Origin: Tenericutes bacterium HGW-Tenericutes-5
GTDB lineage: Bacteria > Bacillota_I > Bacilli_A > Izemoplasmatales > Hujiaoplasmataceae
Reading direction: 5' to 3'
Assembly (NCBI GenBank): GCA_002839125.1
Contig: PGXI01000067.1
Span: forward strand, 1-7,722
Length of the DNA stretch: 7,722 nt
Shown here: one piece after another, positions 1 through 6,318 of the stretch
Numbering within the stretch: the stretch's first letter is position 1
How the letters are laid out: every line of letters begins with the position of its first letter
The notes under the pieces: model-generated
The model's input: the letters and a program-made list of their open reading frames with translations, nothing else
Databases searched by the model: none
Told to the model about the DNA's origin: nothing
Position numbers and translations under genes: made by a program

Positions 1-25
1 TTTATTTCAGTAAAAATGATTATAG

Positions 26-34
26 TGATATAAT
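26..34 (+). promoter_or_regulatory. Extended -10 promoter of the pncA-pncB operon
   Basis: TGATATAAT lies here: a perfect TATAAT (29-34) with the TGn extension. The hexamer 17 bases upstream of it (TTCAGT, 6-11) is a poor -35 box, so this would be an extended -10, sigma-A type promoter. Transcription would start near 40, leaving a leader of about 20 bases, too short for a riboswitch. The same nine bases occur before tsaE on the other strand. The call rests on motif match only. Confidence 0.6.
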
Positions 35-50
35 AATTACGTAAACTATT

Positions 51-58
51 GAGGTGAG
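51..58 (+). promoter_or_regulatory. Ribosome binding site of pncA
   Basis: GAGGTGAG is a near-ideal match to the 3' end of 16S rRNA, located just before the ATG at 61. It fixes the start of pncA. Confidence 0.8.
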
Positions 59-60
59 TT

Positions 61-588
61 ATGAAAAAATTATTAATAGTTGTAGATTATCAAAATGATT
101 TTATTGATGGCAGTTTAGGCTTTGGCTCTGCGATAAATATTAAAGAAAACATAATCAAAAAGATTATTGATTATAGGAAAGAAAATCATGATATAATCTT
201 TACTATGGATACACACTCGGATGATTATCTAGAAACCGAGGAAGGAAGAAATTTGAATATTAAACATTGTATAAAAAATACAAAAGGTCATCAAATTCAA
301 TCCGATGTAAATGCCTTAAAAAGCCCAAAAGATAAGGTTTTTGAAAAGCATACATTCCCATCTTTAGAGTTAGGGAAATTTCTAGAAAACAAAAACTATG
401 ATCAAATAGAGCTTTGTGGTTTGGTGTCAAATATCTGTGTAATAAGTAATGCAATAATCGCAAAGAGCGCAGTTCCTAATGCTCATATTATAGTTGATGC
501 TTTAGCAACTGCCTCATATGATAAAGAATTACATAATAAAACTATGGATGTCCTTGAAGGTCTCCATATAGAAGTGGTGAACAAATGA
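61..588 (+). CDS. pncA: Nicotinamidase (isochorismatase-family cysteine hydrolase)
   Basis: This 175-residue protein most likely hydrolyses nicotinamide to nicotinate and ammonia, the first step of NAD salvage, in the cytoplasm. It is a single isochorismatase-like domain. The catalytic triad is visible: Asp9 in VVDYQNDF, Lys96 in FEKHTFPS, and Cys126 in GLVSNICV. Metal-ligand candidates are Asp50 and His52 (MDTH), Glu58 (YLET) and His69 (KHC). The Glu in place of a second His resembles streptococcal nicotinamidase rather than the E. coli type; that comparison is from memory. The start is set by the strong ribosome binding site at 51-58. The gene ends in TGA inside an ATGA overlap with pncB, so the two are translationally coupled. 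Sequence alone would allow another isochorismatase-family amide hydrolase, but the pncB partner makes nicotinamidase clearly the best reading. Confidence 0.88.
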   Translation: MKKLLIVVDYQNDFIDGSLGFGSAINIKENIIKKIIDYRKENHDIIFTMDTHSDDYLETEEGRNLNIKHCIKNTKGHQIQSDVNALKSPKDKVFEKHTFPSLELGKFLENKNYDQIELCGLVSNICVISNAIIAKSAVPNAHIIVDALATASYDKELHNKTMDVLEGLHIEVVNK

Positions 589-2015
589 AAAATTATCGAG
601 AATCGATGCTAACGGATTTATATGAATTAACAATGGCTAATGGTTATTACTTAGAGAACAAACAAGATGATATCGGTTATTTTGATCTATATTATCGAAA
701 AACAACCGATGAAGGTGGCTATGCCATTTTTGCAGGTTTGGAAACAATTATAAAATTTATTGAGTCACTTAAATTTACCGATGAAGATATTGCTTTTCTT
801 AAGAAAAAAGCTATCTTCAATGATGGATTTTTAGATTATTTAAAAAACTTTAAATTTACTGGTGATATCTACTCTTTTAAAGAAGGAAGTATCATTTTCC
901 CTAACGAACCAATTATGACAATTCGAGCTAAATTGATTGAAGCTCAAATAATCGAAACATTTTTACTGCAAACAGTCAACCATCAAAGCCTAATCGCCAC
1001 AAAAGCAGCGAGAATAAAACAAGCTGCCAAAGGAAGAATCGTACTTGAAATGGGAGCTAGAAGAGCTCATGGAGCTTCAAGTAGTGTTTTAGGAGCTCGT
1101 TCTGCTTATATAGCTGGAATTGACGGTACTAGCAATGTTTTAGCTGATCAAATTTATGGAGTACCATCTGGTGGTACAATGGCTCATTCTTGGGTTCAAC
1201 TTTTCGACAGTGAATATGAAGCTTTTAAAGCTTATGCTAAACATTATCCTAATTCAACGACTTTTCTAGTAGACACCTATGATACTTTAGATAGCGGAAT
1301 CCCTAATGCTATAAAAGCAATTAAAGATCTATTAATTCCAATGGGAGCTACAAACTACTCAATAAGAATTGATTCGGGTGACTTGACTTATCTTGCAAAA
1401 CAATCAAGGGCTTTACTTGATGAAGCGGGATTACAAAATTGTAAGATAGTAGTAAGTAACGCGCTTGATGAAAGACTAATCAATACACTTCTATCTCAAG
1501 GCGCTCCAATTGATGTTTTTGGGGTAGGAGAAAGACTTATCACCGCAAAAAGCGATCCTGTATTTGGTTCTGTCTATAAACTTGTTGCAATTGAAAAAAA
1601 TAATGAAATTATACCTAAAATCAAAATAAGTGACAATGTCGAAAAAATAACAACTCCTCATTTCAAAAAAGTATACCGTATTTATTCTAAGGATAATAAG
1701 GCTGAAGCAGATTTAATAACGATTTACGATGAGTTAATTGACACTAATAAACCATTAACAATTTTTGACCAACATAACACTTGGAAAACAAAAACATTTA
1801 CTAATTATACAGTAAAAGAACTTCATCACACTATATTTAAGAATGGCGAAAAAGTCTATAAAATCCCTAAAATAAAAGCAATTAGAGAATTTGCTTTCGA
1901 AGAACTAAATAGTCTTTGGGATGAAGTAAAAAGATTTGACTTCCCTCATAAATACTATGTAGACTTATCTAAAGCACTTTGGGACGTTAAGCAAAACCTA
2001 ATAAATTCAAATTAA
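585..2015 (+). CDS. pncB: Nicotinate phosphoribosyltransferase
   Basis: The 476-residue product joins nicotinate and phosphoribosyl pyrophosphate to give nicotinate mononucleotide, with ATP hydrolysis, in the Preiss-Handler salvage route. Family motifs are LTDLYELTMANGYY near residue 9, ARRAHGASSS (158-167), GTMAHSW (197-203) whose His201 is the likely phosphorylated catalytic His, RIDSGDL (261-267) and FGVGERLITAKSDP (312-325), the region expected to bind the phosphates. The length fits the long Firmicute-type enzyme. The ATG at 585 overlaps the pncA stop by four bases (ATGA) and has GGTGA four bases upstream, within the pncA end. The substrate is the product of PncA, so the pair forms a complete nicotinamide-to-NaMN module. 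The terminator hairpin begins on the first base after the TAA stop. Confidence 0.95.
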   Translation: MKNYRESMLTDLYELTMANGYYLENKQDDIGYFDLYYRKTTDEGGYAIFAGLETIIKFIESLKFTDEDIAFLKKKAIFNDGFLDYLKNFKFTGDIYSFKEGSIIFPNEPIMTIRAKLIEAQIIETFLLQTVNHQSLIATKAARIKQAAKGRIVLEMGARRAHGASSSVLGARSAYIAGIDGTSNVLADQIYGVPSGGTMAHSWVQLFDSEYEAFKAYAKHYPNSTTFLVDTYDTLDSGIPNAIKAIKDLLIPMGATNYSIRIDSGDLTYLAKQSRALLDEAGLQNCKIVVSNALDERLINTLLSQGAPIDVFGVGERLITAKSDPVFGSVYKLVAIEKNNEIIPKIKISDNVEKITTPHFKKVYRIYSKDNKAEADLITIYDELIDTNKPLTIFDQHNTWKTKTFTNYTVKELHHTIFKNGEKVYKIPKIKAIREFAFEELNSLWDEVKRFDFPHKYYVDLSKALWDVKQNLINSN

Positions 2016-2039
2016 AAGAGACGAAAAATTTCGTCTCTT
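2016..2039. terminator. Bidirectional terminator between pncB and glnS
   Basis: AAGAGACGA (2016-2024) pairs with TCGTCTCTT (2031-2039) around a small AT loop; two further A-T pairs could close the loop. On the plus strand it is followed by GTTCTTTAATT. On the minus strand it is followed by TTAATTTGAATTTATT, so it can serve both convergent operons. It fills the 29-base gap between the two stop codons. Confidence 0.8.
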
Positions 2040-2044
2040 GTTCT

Positions 2045-3679
2045 TTAATTAAATGATGATTTTAATTCAACGATTCGATTAAAAATTAATCGATCTTTTT
2101 TTGAATCATAATCAGTTGTAAAATACCCTTTTCTTATAAATTGGAATCTTTCTAGAACTGGAGTATCAACTAGCGAAGGTTCAACAAACCCTTTAAAGGT
2201 TGCCCACGAATTAGGATTCAATCTCGTAAATAAATCTTTTTTCCCATCAGAGTCTGTAAGTAATGGTTCGAACAAGTTAATTTCCGCTGGTAAAGCTGTT
2301 GATGCTTCTACGAAATGAATATTCCCATTTGGTTTTCTTTCATCAAAACCACTACCTGATTTTGTTAACTCATCATAAGTACAATGCAATTCTTTTATCG
2401 AACCATCTTCATTATAGATAACTTCATTACATTTAATAAAATATGCATGCATTAATCTAACTTCGATGCCTAAGGATAATCTTTTCCACTTCTTATTTGG
2501 TTTTTCTTCAATAAAATCTTCTCTTTCAATATAAAGTTCTTTACCAAAAGCGATCTTGCGATTACCTAATTCTAAATTATCATTATTGAACTCAACATCA
2601 ATCCATTCTACAGTATTATCTGGGTAATTTGTTATTATTACTTTTAGTGGATCAATTACTGCATTTACTCTTTTAACCTTACTATTCAAGTCGTTTCTTA
2701 AAGATGTTTCCAACATTTCACTTGAAACAGTAGAATTAATTCTTGAAAGGCCCGTAGACAAAATAAAGTTAATGATTGATTCTTTAGTATAGCCTCTTCT
2801 TCTTAAACCAGCTAATGTAGGCATTCTAGGATCATCATAGCCTTTAACCATTTTTTCATCAACTAATTGTTTTAAATATCTTTTCGACATTATGGTATTT
2901 GTTATATTAAGTCTTCCGAATTCATATTGATGCGGGACGTGTTCCATCTCACATTTTTCAACGAACCAATCATATAAAACTCGGTGATCATCATATTCCA
3001 AAGAACAAAGCGAATGAGTAACACCTTCAAAAGCATCTTGTAAAGGATGGGCGAAATCATACATTGGATAGATACACCATTTGTTTCCAGTGTTATGATG
3101 TTCAATATGAATTATACGATAAATGACTGGATCTCTCATATTCATATTCGGAGACGACATATCAATTTTAGCCCTTAAAGTCTTCTCGCCATCTTTATAT
3201 TTACCATTCTTCATGTTTTCAAACAACGTAAGATTTTCTTCAATAGTTCTATTTCGATAAGGAGAATCTTTTCCAGGACTAGTTAATGTTCCACGGTATT
3301 CTCTCATTTCATCGGGGTTTAAATCACAAACATAAGCTAAACCTTTTTTTATTAATTTTATTGCTAATTCATAAGTAGCGTCAAAATAATCCGAACCAAA
3401 TAAAATATTTGCCGGCTTATATCCTAGCCACTCTATATCTTTTTTTATCGCCTCAACAAAAGAACTATCTTCTTTTACTGGATTGGTATCATCAAATCTT
3501 AAATTTGTTTTTCCGCCAAAATGTCTAGCTAATTCAAAATTTGTAATTATTGCTCGTGCATGCCCTATATGCAAATATGCATTGGGTTCAGGTGGGAATC
3601 TAGTTATAATTTCGTTAACTTTCCCACTATTTAAATCCTCTTCCATAATTGTTTTTATGAAATTTGATGTTATTTCCAT
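2045..3679 (-). CDS. glnS: Glutaminyl-tRNA synthetase (GlnRS)
   Basis: This cytoplasmic class I aminoacyl-tRNA synthetase attaches glutamine to tRNA-Gln. The 544-residue length is close to E. coli GlnRS (about 550). In order: PPEPNAYLHIGHA (29-41) with the HIGH motif at 37-40; LRFDDTNP (60-67); the hallmark segment YPMYDFAHPLQDAFEG (204-219) followed by THSLCSLEYDDHR, which marks GlnRS rather than GluRS; and the KMSKS equivalent MSKR (264-267). The anticodon-binding beta-barrel domains occupy roughly 335-544. The ATG start has GGAGGA (3686-3691) at good spacing; that site lies in the last codons of tsaD, and only two bases separate the genes. It is the last gene of the tsaE-tsaB-rimI-tsaD operon. 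Direct GlnRS is uncommon in Firmicutes and Mollicutes, most of which use GatCAB, so horizontal acquisition is possible. Confidence 0.96.
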   Translation of the reverse strand: MEITSNFIKTIMEEDLNSGKVNEIITRFPPEPNAYLHIGHARAIITNFELARHFGGKTNLRFDDTNPVKEDSSFVEAIKKDIEWLGYKPANILFGSDYFDATYELAIKLIKKGLAYVCDLNPDEMREYRGTLTSPGKDSPYRNRTIEENLTLFENMKNGKYKDGEKTLRAKIDMSSPNMNMRDPVIYRIIHIEHHNTGNKWCIYPMYDFAHPLQDAFEGVTHSLCSLEYDDHRVLYDWFVEKCEMEHVPHQYEFGRLNITNTIMSKRYLKQLVDEKMVKGYDDPRMPTLAGLRRRGYTKESIINFILSTGLSRINSTVSSEMLETSLRNDLNSKVKRVNAVIDPLKVIITNYPDNTVEWIDVEFNNDNLELGNRKIAFGKELYIEREDFIEEKPNKKWKRLSLGIEVRLMHAYFIKCNEVIYNEDGSIKELHCTYDELTKSGSGFDERKPNGNIHFVEASTALPAEINLFEPLLTDSDGKKDLFTRLNPNSWATFKGFVEPSLVDTPVLERFQFIRKGYFTTDYDSKKDRLIFNRIVELKSSFN

Positions 3680-3681
3680 TT

Positions 3682-4680
3682 CTATTCCTCCATATTTAGT
3701 CTTGATTGACCATTAAGATACAAATCATCTGTTTTAAATCCTTTGAGATACTGAAAATATCCCGCTGTAGCAATCATTGCTGCATTATCAGTGCAATATG
3801 CCATATTTGGAAAATATATCGGTACATCTTTAATTTTGTCTATCATTTTTCTTCTTAAACCAGAATTTGCAGCAACGCCACCCGCTACAATAATCTGTTT
3901 TATATTATACTCGTTTTTTGCCATAATAGTTTTATGAACCAATACATCTGTAACCGCTTCTTGAAAACTAGCGCAAAAATTCTCAATATTTATTTCTTCC
4001 TTACGCTGGACCATATTATGATGAGTATTTATAACATGAGATTTCAAACCTGAAAAACTAAAGTTATAATCTCCACTATCAATCATTGGCCTAGGGAAAT
4101 TCAAAGTATCTTTACCTTTATTTGCCATATTATCAACAACTGGTCCCCCTGGGTAAGGTAAACCCAAAACTCTTGCAACTTTATCGTATGCTTCACCGAC
4201 AGCATCATCTTGAGTTTCTCCAAGCTTAAAGAAATCATAATGTTCTTTCATCAATATTAATTCTGTATGACCTCCAGAGACAACTAAAGCTAAAAGAGGG
4301 AACTCCATAGTATTATCAATATTATTTGCGTATATATGTCCGGCGATATGATGTACTCCAACAATTGGTATATCATAATTTAAACTTATTACCTTGGCAG
4401 CGTTAACTCCAATTAACAAAGAACCTATTAATCCTGGCCCTTTAGTAACCGCAATCAAATCCAAATCTTGATACTTAATTTGTGCTTCCTTTATAGCTTT
4501 ATCGAAAACATAGGTAACACCTTTAACATGTTCTCTTGAAGCTATTTCTGGAACAACTCCTCCATATTCTTTATGAATATCTATCTGTGATAAAACAACA
4601 TTGGATAAAACTTCTTTTCCGTCTTTTACAACGCTAACACTGGTTTCATCACAACTTGTTTCTACTCCTAGTACATACAT
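3682..4680 (-). CDS. tsaD: tRNA N6-threonylcarbamoyladenosine transferase TsaD
   Basis: TsaD transfers the threonylcarbamoyl group onto A37 of ANN-decoding tRNAs, working with TsaB and TsaE. It has the ASKHA fold of the Kae1/TsaD family. From the ATG used here (332 residues): LGVETSCDETS at the N-terminus, KGPGLIGSLLIG near 80, the metal site HHIAGH near 110-115 whose second and third His fit the known ligands, SGGHTEL near 136, GEAYDKVARVLGLPYPGG near 162, AGGVAANSGLR near 266, and CTDNAAM near 296 with the third metal ligand Asp. The ATG at 4680 gives the typical MYVLGVETSCDE start and leaves one base after the rimI stop. A GTG at 4689 in the same frame would add MSN and overlap rimI by eight bases; it is less likely because its nearest purine tract (GGGAA) directly abuts it. 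The 3' end contains the glnS ribosome binding site. Confidence 0.96.
   Translation of the reverse strand: MYVLGVETSCDETSVSVVKDGKEVLSNVVLSQIDIHKEYGGVVPEIASREHVKGVTYVFDKAIKEAQIKYQDLDLIAVTKGPGLIGSLLIGVNAAKVISLNYDIPIVGVHHIAGHIYANNIDNTMEFPLLALVVSGGHTELILMKEHYDFFKLGETQDDAVGEAYDKVARVLGLPYPGGPVVDNMANKGKDTLNFPRPMIDSGDYNFSFSGLKSHVINTHHNMVQRKEEINIENFCASFQEAVTDVLVHKTIMAKNEYNIKQIIVAGGVAANSGLRRKMIDKIKDVPIYFPNMAYCTDNAAMIATAGYFQYLKGFKTDDLYLNGQSRLNMEE
3686..3691 (-). promoter_or_regulatory. Ribosome binding site of glnS inside the end of tsaD
   Basis: Read on the minus strand, GGAGGA precedes the glnS ATG by six bases and is formed by the last sense codons of tsaD (GAG GAA before TAG). The two genes are therefore locked together, and glnS is likely coupled to tsaD translation. 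Confidence 0.8.
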
Positions 4681-4681
4681 A

Positions 4682-5119
4682 TTACTCACTTCCCAATCTT
4701 TTATACATTAAATATGCATCTTCGCCATTATTATAATATGCTTTTCTGACGGAAACTTGCTTAAAACCAGATTTAACATACAAACTAACAGCAGCTATGT
4801 TTGATGGCCTAACCTCTAAAGTAACCTCGACGACACCATACTCGCTTAATATTTCTAAAGTATTATCTAAAAAATACTCTCCGTATCCTTTTCTTCGAAG
4901 TTCTTCAATAACGACAAAGGAGTTTATTTGTGCCTTGTCTTCATCAATCCAAATAATCATATAACCTAGAACTTCTTCTTCAACTAATAAATAGATATGG
5001 ATCAAAGGGTTATAAAAATCCTCATATAATTTCTCTAACGTAGTAAAATTATGAAAATATTTATTCTCATATTCTAGTATTATTTCTAAATCTTCTAATA
5101 TGGCTTTTCTAATTTTCAT
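4682..5119 (-). CDS. rimI: Ribosomal protein alanine N-acetyltransferase RimI (GNAT)
   Basis: This 145-residue GCN5-related acetyltransferase uses acetyl-CoA; E. coli RimI acetylates the N-terminal Ala of ribosomal protein S18. The acetyl-CoA-binding motif A is RRKGYG (75-80), preceded by strand NSFVVIEE. The family-typical segment EVRPSNIAAVSLYVKSGF (102-119) and the C-terminal YYNNGEDAYLMYKRL support RimI rather than a generic GNAT. It sits between tsaB and tsaD, the usual position in Firmicutes. It overlaps tsaB by 11 bases, and its nearest purine tract (GGAGAG) lies 11 bases before the ATG, so translational coupling is likely. Its stop is one base from the tsaD ATG. The real acetylation targets in this organism may be broader than S18; the sequence does not tell. 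Confidence 0.88.
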   Translation of the reverse strand: MKIRKAILEDLEIILEYENKYFHNFTTLEKLYEDFYNPLIHIYLLVEEEVLGYMIIWIDEDKAQINSFVVIEELRRKGYGEYFLDNTLEILSEYGVVEVTLEVRPSNIAAVSLYVKSGFKQVSVRKAYYNNGEDAYLMYKRLGSE

Positions 5120-5720
5120 TTCTTAAGTTTCTCTCCGCTTCAGTAACTTGAAGGTAGTTTGGAGTTAAGCTATGCACATCATCTACTTTAGTTAATAAGT
5201 CTGATTTTAATATCTTATTTACATCTGGTTTTCCTTCTTCTACAACTTCAAAATTAATCTCAAGAGAAGTCTTGAATTTTTCAATATTTTGCAGGCAATC
5301 AGCTTTAACTATATTCAATTTTTCTCCACTATTAGCATACAAACCCATAAATGCATTCCCTCTTCTTGCGTCAATAAGGGCTAAAACATAAGGTTTATTT
5401 GATGAAGACGCCATTAAAGCTAGTGATGAAACTTTATATAAAGATAAATTATTAAGATAAGCAATCATCTTAGCAACTGTAACTCCGATTCTAACTCCGG
5501 TATAACTACCTGGTCCTACACCAACAATTATTTCATCAATTTCTTGTAATTTGATTTTTTCATTTTCCAACATTGTTTTAAGATAAGGAATAATGGTTAC
5601 AGAATGATTATTTATACCTACTTCATAAAAATGTTGCTTTTCAACTCCATCAATTACTAACGATAAGAAGATATATTTAGTTGCTGTATCTATTATTAAT
5701 TGCTTCAATAATTTTTTCAT
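5109..5720 (-). CDS. tsaB: tRNA threonylcarbamoyladenosine biosynthesis protein TsaB
   Basis: TsaB is the non-catalytic ASKHA-fold partner that dimerises with TsaD and binds TsaE in the bacterial t6A complex. From the chosen ATG it is 203 residues: IIDTATKY (9-16) is the phosphate-1-type loop, GVGPGSYTGVRIG (67-79) is the family signature, LALIDARRGNAF (113-124) is typical, and PNYLQVTEAER (187-197) is the characteristic C-terminus. I chose the ATG at 5720 because AGGG lies five bases upstream with AAGGA behind it (5726-5735). An in-frame TTG at 5738 would add six residues but lies upstream of that site. Even with the shorter start, the gene overlaps tsaE by 44 bases, which is long. The first residues (MKKLLKQ) are a little longer than the usual short lead into the first strand. 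It overlaps rimI by 11 bases at its 3' end. Confidence 0.93.
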   Translation of the reverse strand: MKKLLKQLIIDTATKYIFLSLVIDGVEKQHFYEVGINNHSVTIIPYLKTMLENEKIKLQEIDEIIVGVGPGSYTGVRIGVTVAKMIAYLNNLSLYKVSSLALMASSSNKPYVLALIDARRGNAFMGLYANSGEKLNIVKADCLQNIEKFKTSLEINFEVVEEGKPDVNKILKSDLLTKVDDVHSLTPNYLQVTEAERNLRNEN

Positions 5721-6159
5721 ATCTTCCCTTTCCTTCAATTAATAGACTTCTTTGAAATTCTCCATCTGCTTGAATATCTATTGTTAGTAATTCTTCTGGT
5801 AATTGATCTCTTATATATGTATACCACTCAATAACACTTACACCTTCACCATATATAAAATCATCCAACTCGTAATCATATCCAATATCCTCTAGTCTAT
5901 ATACATCCATATGATATAAATCATAATTCCCTTGATAAATCTTTAAAATTGTAAAAGTTGGTGAATTTATATTATCATTCACACCGATATTTTTTGCTAA
6001 ATATTTTGTAAATGTTGTTTTCCCTGATCCTAAGTCACCTGCTAAACCTATTATCATACCTGAAAACGCATAATCAGCAATAATTTTTGCTAATTTTTTT
6101 GTATCTTCAATTGAATTTAAAACTATTTTTGTTTTCAAATAAATACACTCATTTCTCAT
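5677..6159 (-). CDS. tsaE: tRNA threonylcarbamoyladenosine biosynthesis ATPase TsaE
   Basis: TsaE is the small P-loop ATPase that drives turnover of the TsaB-TsaD complex in t6A synthesis. In 160 residues: Walker A GDLGSGKTT (41-49), the conserved SPTFTI (66-71), HMDVYRL (83-89), and VSVIEW (107-112), which matches the family's Walker B-like region. It is the first gene of the minus-strand operon. The start is uncertain. The ATG at 6159 has no clear ribosome binding site and would leave a leader of only about ten bases after the predicted promoter. An in-frame TTG at 6138 gives MKTKIVLNSIEDT, a more family-like N-terminus, with a weak GAGTG seven bases upstream. The longer form is listed. The 3' end overlaps tsaB by 44 bases. 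Confidence 0.93.
   Translation of the reverse strand: MRNECIYLKTKIVLNSIEDTKKLAKIIADYAFSGMIIGLAGDLGSGKTTFTKYLAKNIGVNDNINSPTFTILKIYQGNYDLYHMDVYRLEDIGYDYELDDFIYGEGVSVIEWYTYIRDQLPEELLTIDIQADGEFQRSLLIEGKGRYEKIIEAINNRYSN
5726..5735 (-). promoter_or_regulatory. Ribosome binding site of tsaB, inside tsaE
   Basis: On the minus strand the sequence is AAGGAAAGGG, with AGGG five bases before the ATG at 5720. It lies within tsaE codons and decides the start of tsaB in favour of the ATG over the TTG at 5738. Confidence 0.7.
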
Positions 6160-6175
6160 AAATATTCATAGTAAA

Positions 6176-6184
6176 ATTATATCA
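6176..6184 (-). promoter_or_regulatory. Extended -10 promoter of the tsaE-glnS operon
   Basis: On the minus strand TGATATAAT (TATAAT at 6181-6176) precedes tsaE. No good -35 hexamer is found at 16-18 bases; TTGATT-like bases lie about 20 bases upstream. Transcription would start near 6169, giving a very short leader. The nine bases are identical to the pncA promoter core. Confidence 0.55.
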
Positions 6185-6272
6185 TATAAACCGTAAAAAC
6201 AAATCAAAATCATGTTATAAGGTACTTTTTCATTACAAACTAAAACAATTATATCCCTAAAATTATTCTTTA

Positions 6273-6281
6273 TGTTATAAT
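6273..6281 (+). promoter_or_regulatory. Extended -10 promoter of the lipid kinase gene
   Basis: TGTTATAAT is a consensus extended -10 (TATAAT at 6276-6281) with no recognisable -35. The leader to the ATG would be about 30 bases. A related TGTTATAAG lies 60 bases upstream (6213-6221) and could be a weaker second site. Together with the tsaE promoter this accounts for the main signals in the 159-base divergent gap 6160-6318; no RNA gene or small ORF stands out there. Confidence 0.5.
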
Positions 6282-6306
6282 AATTCATGATGATTCAGGT
6301 AAAAAT

Positions 6307-6312
6307 AAGGAG
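6307..6312 (+). promoter_or_regulatory. Ribosome binding site of the lipid kinase gene
   Basis: AAGGAG ends six bases before the ATG at 6319, an ideal spacing, and fixes that start. Confidence 0.8.
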
Positions 6313-6318
6313 CTTATA

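Noticed and set aside
1..60. Possible NAD-sensing or other riboswitch before pncA
   Set aside because: The predicted leader is only about 20 bases, and the whole upstream sequence in the window shows no stable stem structure.
3483..3716. Plus-strand open frame of 77 codons antisense to the glnS start
   Set aside because: It lies wholly opposite conserved glnS and tsaD codons, shows no recognisable domain, and is explained as a shadow of the real genes. The same holds for short frames at 260-463, 2902-3105, 6285-6518 and 6748-6948.
6160..6318. A small RNA or small protein gene in the divergent gap
   Set aside because: Only promoter-like and ribosome-binding elements are visible; there is no hairpin with a T-run and no short frame with its own ribosome binding site.
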